DNA of 64,000 nucleotides, taken from assembly GCF_001428895.1 (NCBI RefSeq), contig NZ_LMJA01000006.1, positions 30,805 through 94,804 of the forward strand. The letters are read 5' to 3'. This document shows, one piece after another, positions 29,188-36,475 of this stretch (the first letter of the stretch is position 1; each line of letters opens with the position of its first letter). The stretch comes from Mycobacterium sp. Root265. GTDB lineage: Bacteria > Actinomycetota > Actinomycetes > Mycobacteriales > Mycobacteriaceae. The notes beneath the pieces were generated by a model, which was given only the letters and a program-made list of their open reading frames with translations, ran no database searches and was not told the DNA's origin. The position numbers were made by a program, and so were the translations under genes.

Positions 29188-29231
29188 AACGGGCGGGGTT
29201 CAGACCCTGAAACAACAGGCAACGGTCCGCG

Positions 29232-30479
29232 CTACGCGGCCTCGGAAAGCTGGCGATGTCGTCCGTAGACCCATTCGAAGATCGGTGATGTCATGAGGGT
29301 GGTGACCACGGCCACCAGCACCAGGATGGTGAACAAGGTGGGCGTGATGATCCCCGCCTCCAGACCGATGTTGAGCAGGATCAGCTCGATCAGGCCGCGC
29401 GCGTTCATCAGTGCGCCCAATGCCACCGACTCGCGCATGGGGACTTTGCTGAGCCGTGCCGCCACCGCGCATGCCACGCCCTTTCCCACGACGGCGACGA
29501 CGATCAGACCCAGCGTCACCCCCCACAGCGCCGGGGAGTTCACCAGACCGATCTGCGTGTTCAGACCCGAATAGACGAAGAACAGCGGCAGCAGCAGCTT
29601 CGTGGTGAGGGGCTCCAGCTTGTCGGTGAGATCGGTGGCGAACAATCCCGACGGCATGGCGACGCCGAGAATGAAGGCGCCGAAGATCGCGTAGATGCCG
29701 ATGACATCGGTGAACCATGCGCAGGCCATGAGCAGGATCAACACGGTGCTGAGCATCGACGGCGTTACGGCCCGGTTGTCGTCGGCCATCCGGCCCAACG
29801 AACTCAGGCCACGGCGACCGATCGTCAGCAGAACCACGGTGTAGAGCAGACCACCACCGATCGCGACGACGGCCAGCATCGGGCTGCTGCGGTGGATGGC
29901 CAGCACGGCGGCCAGGATGCACCACGAGATGGCGTCGGCCGTCGCGCCGCACGCCAGCGCCAAGGTGCCCAAAGACGTTCCGGTCAGCTTCTTTTCGAAG
30001 ATGATCCGGGCAAGCATCGGGAATGCGGTGATCGCGATCGACGCGCCGAGGAACATCATCGCCATACCGAGGTTGACGCCGTCACCGAAGAAACCACCGG
30101 CGCCCAGCAGCGGTATTGCGGCCAGCGCGCCGACGGCCAATGGTGCGACCGTTCCGGTGATGGACACGGCGGCCGCGGTGCCGGCCCGCTGCCTGACGTG
30201 ATCGACGTCGAAATTCAATCCGATGATGAACATGTAGAGCACCAGCCCGACCTGCGCCGCGGTGTAGAGCACCAGGTTCGACGTTCCGGTCGGGAACAGG
30301 TCGCTCTGCAGTTCGGGGGCCATCCGGCCAAGAAGGGAAGGCCCCAGCACGACGCCGGCGATCATCTCACCGACGACCTGCGGCTGACCCACCCGCTGAG
30401 CGGCCAGTCCGGCGAGCTTGCACGCCGCGAGAATGACGGTCAGCTGGAGGAAAAAGTGGATCGCGGTTTCCGCGGGCAT
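29232..30479 (-). CDS. Cation:proton antiporter (Kef/CPA2 type)
   Basis: 415 residues with about 12-13 transmembrane segments and no cytoplasmic regulatory domain. The N-terminal block LAAQRVGQPQVVGEMIAGVVLGPSLLG is the classic CPA2 signature. The ion-binding helix reads CGATADAISWCILA, with a single Asp where electrogenic members have Asp-Asp or Asn-Asp; this suggests electroneutral exchange (inference). The substrate could be K+ or Na+. Similar antiporters appear in actinobacterial natural-product clusters, where they may aid self-resistance or export. It lies 44 bp upstream of the halogenase-like gene on the same strand. Confidence 0.88.
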   Translation of the reverse strand: MPAETAIHFFLQLTVILAACKLAGLAAQRVGQPQVVGEMIAGVVLGPSLLGRMAPELQSDLFPTGTSNLVLYTAAQVGLVLYMFIIGLNFDVDHVRQRAGTAAAVSITGTVAPLAVGALAAIPLLGAGGFFGDGVNLGMAMMFLGASIAITAFPMLARIIFEKKLTGTSLGTLALACGATADAISWCILAAVLAIHRSSPMLAVVAIGGGLLYTVVLLTIGRRGLSSLGRMADDNRAVTPSMLSTVLILLMACAWFTDVIGIYAIFGAFILGVAMPSGLFATDLTDKLEPLTTKLLLPLFFVYSGLNTQIGLVNSPALWGVTLGLIVVAVVGKGVACAVAARLSKVPMRESVALGALMNARGLIELILLNIGLEAGIITPTLFTILVLVAVVTTLMTSPIFEWVYGRHRQLSEAA

Positions 30480-30524
30480 GCGTCAGTTAACCAGTCGGTC
30501 CGGACTTCCTGCTCGAAGTGGGTG

Positions 30525-31283
30525 TCAACGCGGCACGTTCGCGGTCAGGGTGGCCAGCGCCGCCGTGGTCAGGTCCGCGAGCTCGGCCGCCTCGTCCACG
30601 TCCAGCGCGGCACTCACGAGTTCGGCCATCCGGCGGTTGGTGGCCTGCTCGATCTCGACGTAGCGGTCCTTCTTGTCCGCGCCGTCCGCGAAGGGCTGGG
30701 GCCAGCCGAACATGGCCGCGTATCGCGGGCCCTTGTTGAGCATGTGTGCCTCGATGGGGCTGACGCCCGACAGACTGAGCGCATTGAAGTGCAGTCCGGC
30801 GCGAAGCTCCCGCAGCACGAACATCACCTGCAGTGCCCGGGCGGGCGCATCGTCGGCCAGTGGCATGGTCCGCCAGCCGGCGAACAACGGCGATGCCGCA
30901 ATCGGCGCCACCGCAATGAGCTTCTCCCCCAATGCCGCAATACGGTCCAGCCCGTCCGCGCCGGCCAGATACTTACGTCCGAACTCGGCGGCCTGATCCC
31001 AATACACCTGCGATGCACCGGCGGCGCCGCGCACGGCGACGCCTTCCTCCCACATGGCCGAAAGGCCGGCGGGTTCGAAGACGGCGAACACCGCGCTGAC
31101 GGTCGCACCGGTCACCTCACCGAGCACGCCACCGCGGCCGGCCACGTATCCGGCCAGGGGGTTCTGATAGCCGGCGGCGACGCTCTCGCCGTAGGTCTGT
31201 GGGTGCAGCATGAAGACTGCCACCGCCTGTTCGATGGCGCCTCCCGCAGTGGCGGTCGCTTCGACCAGATCCGTGTTGCTCAT
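30525..31283 (-). CDS. SCO6745-family protein of unknown function
   Basis: 252 residues, mostly helical and soluble. The spaced pattern GYVAGRGGVLGEV, AVFAVFEPAG, ASPLFAGWRTMPLADDAPARAL, LRELRAGLHFNAL and SGVSPIEAHML matches what I know of the SCO6745 family, annotated as having helix-turn-helix-like folds without established function. The ATG at 31283 has AGGG about 8 nt upstream. It is the first gene of the leftward polyketide operon, 45 bp before the antiporter. Its position makes a regulatory or accessory role plausible, but nothing in the sequence proves it. Confidence 0.7.
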   Translation of the reverse strand: MSNTDLVEATATAGGAIEQAVAVFMLHPQTYGESVAAGYQNPLAGYVAGRGGVLGEVTGATVSAVFAVFEPAGLSAMWEEGVAVRGAAGASQVYWDQAAEFGRKYLAGADGLDRIAALGEKLIAVAPIAASPLFAGWRTMPLADDAPARALQVMFVLRELRAGLHFNALSLSGVSPIEAHMLNKGPRYAAMFGWPQPFADGADKKDRYVEIEQATNRRMAELVSAALDVDEAAELADLTTAALATLTANVPR

Positions 31284-31412
31284 GGACCGACCCTAGCGTC
31301 TGCCGATTGCGCCGCGGCTGCAACAGCGCGTTCGGTATGAAAGTGCCCACCTCTCAGCGACTTTCGAGCGACAGGTGAGTCCCAAAAATTTCTTTGGACT
31401 CATTAATCACGG

Positions 31413-31431
31413 CCGTCACTTTTCGTGACGG
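31413..31431. promoter_or_regulatory. Perfect 7-bp inverted repeat in divergent promoter region
   Basis: CCGTCAC-N5-GTGACGG, in an AT-richer stretch between the polyketide operon and the DUF222/HNH gene. Without a following T-run it is more likely an operator than a terminator. It lies about 30 bp before the HNH gene and 130 bp before the SCO6745-family gene, so it could serve either. Confidence 0.45.
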
Positions 31432-31442
31432 ATTGTCGGTGA

Positions 31443-31458
31443 TCGCACGTATGTTCGA
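31443..31458 (+). promoter_or_regulatory. Probable LexA (SOS) box
   Basis: TCGcAC-GTAT-GTTCGA matches the mycobacterial/actinobacterial SOS box TCGAAC-N4-GTTCGA at 11 of 12 positions. It ends 3 bp before the ATG of the DUF222/HNH gene, so LexA binding would block transcription or early elongation. Some M. tuberculosis 13E12-family genes are known LexA targets, which supports the call. Confidence 0.75.
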
Positions 31459-31461
31459 CGT

Positions 31462-32979
31462 ATGAACGGTGACGTGGTCGGTGGTCGGGAGGCGGTGCAG
31501 CACGCACTCTCCGATCGCGCCGCGTCGCTCAAGGCACTGCTGGACGCCGACTTCACCGTCTTCGACACCGCGGAGTTGCTCGGACTGTTGTCCGAGCGGG
31601 AGCAGTACGCCCGCGCCGACGCAGCGGTCGATCACCGCATCCTGGCCGCCCTGATGGATCGGGCCACCCCGCACGAGATCGGCGGGAAATCCTGGAACGA
31701 CGTACTGGCCACCCGGGACGCGTTGAACGGGGAGGTGTTGGAGCCGCTGCTACCCGCATGCGCTCACGCGTTGGCGACGGGGTCCATCAACACCGCCCAC
31801 ATCACAGTCATCCGGTCCGCACTCAAGCAGGCCTCGCGATATCTCGACGCCGGCGAGCGAGCCCAGATGGAGGCCACCCTGGTCGCGGTCGCCGAAGCCA
31901 ATACCCCCGAGACGCTGGCCGAGCTCGCCGACCAGATGGTCTACGTGCTCAACCAGAACGGCGACAGCCCGGACCTGACGCGGCACAAGGTAGGGCTCAC
32001 CATCGGCAAGCCCGATGTGGATGGATTGTCGAAAGTGTCGGGGCGGGTGGATTCGGAGTTCGCGGCCTACCTGCGCACCATCCTGGACGTGTGGGCGCGG
32101 CCGGGGATTAACAACCCCGACGACGCGGAACCCCAGCACAATCCGCAACCAAATCCATTGGAAGAACGGGCCGAACCCGCGGCCGACACTGAACCAGCGC
32201 CCGATCCAACACCGGAACCCGAACCCGCACCCGAACCTGCAATTGAGCCTGCGCCCGAATCGGAGCCTGCCGAGGAGCGCCCACTTCCACGCGACTTCGG
32301 CGAGCTCGCCGACCTCGCCGACACCCTCCCACCACCGATCAAGCGCGACCTGGAACCGCCGGCCGGTGATCACCGCACCCAAGCCCAGCGCAACCACGAC
32401 GCCATCAAAGCGGTCCTGCGCGACACCCTGATGTCCAAGCGCCTCGGCCAACACAACGGGCTACCGGTCACCGTGGTGGTCTCCACCACGCTGGCCGAGT
32501 TGGAGGCCGGTGCCGGGATCGCGGTCACCGGCTCCGGAACCCGCATGCCCATGCGGGATCTGATCCGCCTCGCCGAGCACGCCCACCACTATCTGATCGT
32601 CTACCGCCACCACACCGCCGAACCGCTCTACCTGGGCCGCACCAAACGCCTGGCCACCAAAGCCCAACGGCTACTGCTCTACAACCGCGACCGTGGCTGC
32701 ACCCGCCCCGGCTGCACCAAAGGCGCCTGTCACTGCCAGGCCCATCACGCCCACCCCAGCTGGCACCACGGCGGGCTCACCGACGCCCCCGACCTCGCAC
32801 TCGGCTGCGGACCGGACAACCGGCTCGCCGAACTGGGCTGGACCAACAGCATCGACCCCCGCACCGGCCGCGTGCACTGGCACCCACCACCACTCATGGA
32901 CACCGGCGGCGACACCCTCAACCACCACTTCCACCCCGAAGAACTCCTCCCACCACCCGAGGAGGACGACGATGGCTGA
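31462..32979 (+). CDS. 13E12-type DUF222 / HNH-domain protein
   Basis: 505 residues. A helical DUF222 domain (~15-210) is followed by a Pro/Glu/Ala repeat linker (~220-275, EPAPDPTPEPEPAPEP), then more DUF222-like sequence and a C-terminal HNH module: CTRPGCTKG, CHCQAHHAHPSWHHGG, LALGCGPDNRLAELGW. The QAHH pair is present, but the last metal-binding position reads GPDN where active HNH enzymes usually have GxHH, so nuclease activity may be weak or altered. Such REP13E12 proteins are multicopy in mycobacteria and sometimes sit at phage integration sites. A LexA box just before the ATG points to DNA-damage induction. Confidence 0.88.
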   Translation: MNGDVVGGREAVQHALSDRAASLKALLDADFTVFDTAELLGLLSEREQYARADAAVDHRILAALMDRATPHEIGGKSWNDVLATRDALNGEVLEPLLPACAHALATGSINTAHITVIRSALKQASRYLDAGERAQMEATLVAVAEANTPETLAELADQMVYVLNQNGDSPDLTRHKVGLTIGKPDVDGLSKVSGRVDSEFAAYLRTILDVWARPGINNPDDAEPQHNPQPNPLEERAEPAADTEPAPDPTPEPEPAPEPAIEPAPESEPAEERPLPRDFGELADLADTLPPPIKRDLEPPAGDHRTQAQRNHDAIKAVLRDTLMSKRLGQHNGLPVTVVVSTTLAELEAGAGIAVTGSGTRMPMRDLIRLAEHAHHYLIVYRHHTAEPLYLGRTKRLATKAQRLLLYNRDRGCTRPGCTKGACHCQAHHAHPSWHHGGLTDAPDLALGCGPDNRLAELGWTNSIDPRTGRVHWHPPPLMDTGGDTLNHHFHPEELLPPPEEDDDG

Positions 32980-32980
32980 G

Positions 32981-33373
32981 TCAGAACTCGGAGGGCTTCA
33001 CCGCCAGAACGGGTTTCGGGCATTCCAGGATCAGCTTCTGCGCGACGCTGCCGAGCAGCAGCTTGCCCACCGGGCTGCGGTGCCGGATACCGACGACCAG
33101 CAGTTCAGCCTCCGGGCGGTCCATCGTGGTCAGCAGCTCTTCGACGGCGTCGACCCCGACCGGCTGGGCGAGCTCGAACGGCACCCCGCATTCCGCCAGC
33201 CGGGTCTCGACGTCCTGCACCTGCGTCCCGCTGGCGAACCGCGAATCCACGTAGGACTCACCCGATGTCGAGTTGATGACCAGCAGGCTGGTGTTGCGCA
33301 GCTTGGCCTCGGCGATCCCGTGTTCGAGCGCCGCATGACCGAACTGGTCGGCGGTGTATCCGATGACGATCAT
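32981..33373 (-). CDS. Universal stress protein, UspA family
   Basis: 130 residues, a single Usp domain. [23 protein letters not shown] opens the fold. [36 protein letters not shown] contains the G-x2-R-S-x2-G-K-x3-GS ATP-binding pattern in slightly altered form, so nucleotide binding is plausible. Its start overlaps the tctA stop by 4 bp, placing it last in the tctCBA operon. It may be a small regulatory or protective partner of the transporter, but the substrate link is only positional. It ends 1 bp from the convergent HNH gene. Confidence 0.88.
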   Translation of the reverse strand: MIVIGYTADQFGHAALEHGIAEAKLRNTSLLVINSTSGESYVDSRFASGTQVQDVETRLAECGVPFELAQPVGVDAVEELLTTMDRPEAELLVVGIRHRSPVGKLLLGSVAQKLILECPKPVLAVKPSEF

Positions 33374-34911
33374 GCCTGGCCCGCCTTTTCCTTCTGGTCC
33401 TTATCGTCCTCGACGATCAGCAGCGTCTCCTCGCTGCGGTGGAACAACCGCAGCACCAGCGGAGCGAGCAGCAGCAGCGCCATCAGCACATAGGTGACGA
33501 TCGCGACCGGCTCGGTGAACAGGCTGCCCCATTCGCCACCGCCCAGCTGCAGGCTCTGGCGCAGTTGCCGTTCGATCCGCGGACCGAGGATGACACCGAT
33601 GATCAACGGCAGCACCGGAAGTCCGAACCGCCGCATCATCAGACCCATCAACCCGAAGACCAACAGCAGCAACAGATCCAGCGGCTGCAGGTTGACCGCG
33701 AACGCACCGAGCGCGGCGAAGAACAGGATGCCCGCGTACAGATACGGTCGCGGCGTGCGCAGCAGCTTGGCCCACAGCGGCGCCAGCGGAAGGTTCAGCG
33801 CCAGCAGCATGAAGTTGCCGATGAACAGGCTCGCGATCAGTGTCCAGATCAGCAGCGGTTCCTTGTCGAACAGGGTGGGACCGGGCTGGATGCCGTAGGA
33901 CACGAACGCCGTCAGCATCACGGCGGCCGTCGCGTTGGTCGGCAGACCCAGCGACAGCATCGGTACCAGAGTGCCTGCGGCCGAAGCATTGTTGGCCGCC
34001 TCCGGCCCGGCGACGCCCTCGATGGCGCCCTTGCCGAACTCCTCGGGATGCTTGCTCAGCTTCTTCTCGGTGATGTAGCTCAGGAACGTCGGCAGCTCGG
34101 CGCCACCGGCGGGCAGCGCACCGAACGGGAAGCCGTACGCGGTACCGCGCAGCCACGGCTTCCACGACCGCTTCCAATCGCTCTTGCCCATCCACGGCCG
34201 CCCGACCGGGATGACATCGGCGGGACGCCGGCGCAGATGCGCGGCCACCCACAGTGCCTCACCGACCGCGAACACCGCGACCGCGATCACCACGATGTCG
34301 ATACCGTCGGCCAGCAGCGGCACCCCGAAGGTGGCGCGCGGCTGACCGGTCAGCGAATCGATGCCGACGATGCCGATCGCCAGACCCAGCAGCAGCGAGA
34401 TCAGCCCGCGCATCTTCGAGGAACCCAGCACCGCGGTCACCGCGACCAGCGCGAACAGCATGATCGCCAGGTAGGACGGCGCACCGAGGGTGACCGCGAA
34501 CCGGGATACCGCGGGCGCGAAGGCCGCCAGCAGCACGGTGCCGATGGCGCCGGCCACGAACGAACCGATGGCGGCGGTGGCCAGCGCCTGCGCGGCGCGG
34601 CCGGCCTTGGCCATCTTGTTGCCCTCGATCGCGGTGATCACCGACGACGATTCACCGGGCGTGTTCAGCAGGATCGAGGTCGTCGAACCGCCGTACATAC
34701 CGCCGTAGAAGATGCCGGCGAACATGATGAACGCCGCACTCGGGCTGACGTTATAGGTGATCGGCAGCAGCAGCGCCACCGTCATCGCCGGCCCGATACC
34801 GGGAAGCACACCGACCGCGGTACCCAGCAGCACGCCGATCGCGGCGTACACCAGATTCATCGGGGTCGCCGCCTCGGCGAACCCCTGCAGGAGCCAGTCG
34901 AAATTCTCCAT
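33370..34911 (-). CDS. tctA: Tripartite tricarboxylate transporter, large permease
   Basis: 513 residues and about 12 transmembrane helices. The family signature is clear: [20 protein letters not shown] near residue 36, [18 protein letters not shown] (~70-87) and [21 protein letters not shown]. TctA forms the channel that, with TctB and the binding protein TctC, takes up citrate-like or other carboxylates using an ion gradient. The ATG follows the tctB stop directly (TAG-ATG) and its stop overlaps the Usp gene. The short C-terminal tail is charged. The solute is probably a carboxylate, not further defined. Confidence 0.95.
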   Translation of the reverse strand: MENFDWLLQGFAEAATPMNLVYAAIGVLLGTAVGVLPGIGPAMTVALLLPITYNVSPSAAFIMFAGIFYGGMYGGSTTSILLNTPGESSSVITAIEGNKMAKAGRAAQALATAAIGSFVAGAIGTVLLAAFAPAVSRFAVTLGAPSYLAIMLFALVAVTAVLGSSKMRGLISLLLGLAIGIVGIDSLTGQPRATFGVPLLADGIDIVVIAVAVFAVGEALWVAAHLRRRPADVIPVGRPWMGKSDWKRSWKPWLRGTAYGFPFGALPAGGAELPTFLSYITEKKLSKHPEEFGKGAIEGVAGPEAANNASAAGTLVPMLSLGLPTNATAAVMLTAFVSYGIQPGPTLFDKEPLLIWTLIASLFIGNFMLLALNLPLAPLWAKLLRTPRPYLYAGILFFAALGAFAVNLQPLDLLLLLVFGLMGLMMRRFGLPVLPLIIGVILGPRIERQLRQSLQLGGGEWGSLFTEPVAIVTYVLMALLLLAPLVLRLFHRSEETLLIVEDDKDQKEKAGQA

Positions 34912-35427
34912 CTACAGAATCCCATCCAAGATGCCTGCGGGCAGCGGGATTCCGAGCCCGGAGTAGAACGCGTAGAAACTGGCCAGCGCCAGCACGACGC
35001 CGATCGCGATGTTGCGCACGTAATGCCTGCTGCCCAGCACAGTGGCGCAGCCGGCGAAGAACAGCGCACTGGTGATGGCCCACCCGAGCGGGTTCACCAG
35101 CACGATGAGCATGACGAACAGTCCGACCAGCATCCCGACGGTGCGCCAGTCACTGGGCATGTCCGGATCGATGTCCTCGCCGGCGTCGGCCTCACCCTTG
35201 AGGCCACGCGGGATCGCGATGGCCAGGATGACCGCCATCACCAGCAGACCCGCACCGATGACGATCGGAAAGAAGCGCGGCCCAACGGGATCCACCTCGG
35301 CGTAGCCGCCCGGCATGTTCAGCGCGTCATAGAGCAGGAAGGCGCCGACGGCGACCATCACCGCACAGACGACGTACTGCGCGTAATCGGGCCGGGACTT
35401 CTCGGCCGCGTCCACTTCGGTACTCAC
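34912..35427 (-). CDS. tctB: Tripartite tricarboxylate transporter, small permease
   Basis: 171 residues. The GTG at 35427 (VSTEVDAAEK) is chosen because it overlaps the tctC stop by 4 bp (GTGA); the frame runs on upstream within tctC but is not coding there. Four hydrophobic helices are arranged as two pairs around an acidic cytoplasmic loop (EADAGEDIDPDMPSD), typical of TctB. RFFPIVIGAGLLVMAVIL is a conserved family stretch. The small permease partners TctA. Confidence 0.92.
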   Translation of the reverse strand: MSTEVDAAEKSRPDYAQYVVCAVMVAVGAFLLYDALNMPGGYAEVDPVGPRFFPIVIGAGLLVMAVILAIAIPRGLKGEADAGEDIDPDMPSDWRTVGMLVGLFVMLIVLVNPLGWAITSALFFAGCATVLGSRHYVRNIAIGVVLALASFYAFYSGLGIPLPAGILDGIL

Positions 35428-36407
35428 ACCAGCCCCAGATCCGTCAGCGTCGTCTCGACACGGCGATCCTGCTCGGCGAGGAACTCCTCGAATGCGGGGC
35501 CGGTCATGAAGGCATCCGTCCACCCGTTCTTCACCAGCGCCTCCTTCCATGCGTCGGTTGCGTGCAGCTCTTCCAGGATCTTGACCATCGCCGCCCGGTC
35601 GTCCTCGGAAATTCCCGGCGGCGCAAGAACTCCGCGCCAGTTGGTGAACGTCAGGTCGATGCCTGCCTCCTTGAGCGTCGGCGCATCGACCCCCTCGACC
35701 CGCTCGTCTCCGGACACCGCGAGCACCCGCACCTGGCCGGCCTCGATCTGGTCGACGTATTCACCCAGACCCGAGGTGCCTGCCGCGATCTTGTTGCCCA
35801 GCAGAGCAGTCAGCAGATCGCCGCCGCCGTCATAGGAGATGAAGTTGACCTTGGTCGGGTCCAGACCGACCGCCTTGGCTGTCTCCATCGGGAACAGGTG
35901 GTCCGGACCGCCGGGATTCGAACCCCCGCCGACGGTGACCTTTGCCGGGTCGGCCTTCCACGCGTCGACGAAATCCTGCACCGTCTTGAACGGCGAATCG
36001 GCGGGCACCAGGATGCCTTCCTGCTCCTCGACCACCTTGGCCAGCGCGGTAGCATCCGAGGCGCGGGCGGTGGATCCGTTGGTGAAGACCGCGCCGACCA
36101 CACCGAGGCCCATCATCATCATCAGGTCGCCGTTACCGCGCTCGTTCATCAGGCGCGCCATCGCGACGGTGCCACCGGCGCCGATCACGTTGAACACCTC
36201 GACGCGACCGGTGATGTCGTCGTCCTCCATGATCTTGACCGCGGTGCGCGCGGTGAGGTCGTAACCACCACCCGGGCTGTTGGGCACCATCATGCGCAGG
36301 CGGTGCAGACCGGTCTCCTCGCCGCGGGTGACCCCGCACGCGGAAAGCAGAAGCGCGGCGATCACGGCGATGACCACGCCTGTGGTCACCCGACCCCGTT
36401 CGAACAT
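35424..36407 (-). CDS. tctC: Tripartite tricarboxylate transporter, substrate-binding lipoprotein
   Basis: 327 residues from the ATG at 36407 (MFERGRVTTG), favoured by GGGGA about 6 nt upstream; a GTG at 36422 is the alternative. The lipobox LLLSAC lies in the signal sequence, so the protein is likely lipid-anchored outside the membrane. MVPNSPGGGYDLTAR, VGGGSNPGGPDHLF and the LTNWRG-like segment (FTNWRGVLAPPG) are conserved Bug/TctC elements that bind carboxylates. It is the first gene of tctCBA-usp and divergent from the sensor kinase, whose family senses the same kind of ligand. Confidence 0.93.
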   Translation of the reverse strand: MFERGRVTTGVVIAVIAALLLSACGVTRGEETGLHRLRMMVPNSPGGGYDLTARTAVKIMEDDDITGRVEVFNVIGAGGTVAMARLMNERGNGDLMMMMGLGVVGAVFTNGSTARASDATALAKVVEEQEGILVPADSPFKTVQDFVDAWKADPAKVTVGGGSNPGGPDHLFPMETAKAVGLDPTKVNFISYDGGGDLLTALLGNKIAAGTSGLGEYVDQIEAGQVRVLAVSGDERVEGVDAPTLKEAGIDLTFTNWRGVLAPPGISEDDRAAMVKILEELHATDAWKEALVKNGWTDAFMTGPAFEEFLAEQDRRVETTLTDLGLV

Positions 36408-36455
36408 GTCGTCCCCAATCACTTGTTTGTGATGCTCAGCAATACTGGACCCCGG

Positions 36456-36473
36456 CAGTGACTCAGGTCACTG
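36456..36473. promoter_or_regulatory. Perfect palindrome between tctC and sensor kinase genes
   Basis: CAGTGAC-TCAG-GTCACTG is a 7-bp perfect inverted repeat with a 4-bp spacer in the short divergent region. It is a natural operator candidate for the adjacent response regulator controlling both directions. It ends 2 bp before the preferred kinase start, so it may also form a hairpin in that mRNA. Confidence 0.55.
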
Positions 36474-36475
36474 AT

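Noticed and set aside
20119-31283. Enediyne or phthiocerol/mycocerosate-type polyketide cluster
   Set aside because: The synthase lacks the KS-AT-ACP-KR-DH-PPTase order of enediyne enzymes, has no ER, and no FadD, Pap, Mas or MmpL gene is near.
32161-32275. Pro/Glu repeat coding stretch as a CRISPR or satellite array
   Set aside because: The periodicity comes from in-frame Pro-Glu/Pro-Ala codons of the linker; there are no conserved spacers or direct repeats.
31462-32979. 13E12-type gene marking an integrated prophage
   Set aside because: No integrase, phage structural genes or attachment-site duplication is visible on either side.
33439-35835. Plus-strand open frame of 798 codons opposite tctA/tctB
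   Set aside because: It is a Gln/Arg/His-rich shadow of two membrane protein genes, with no recognisable domain.
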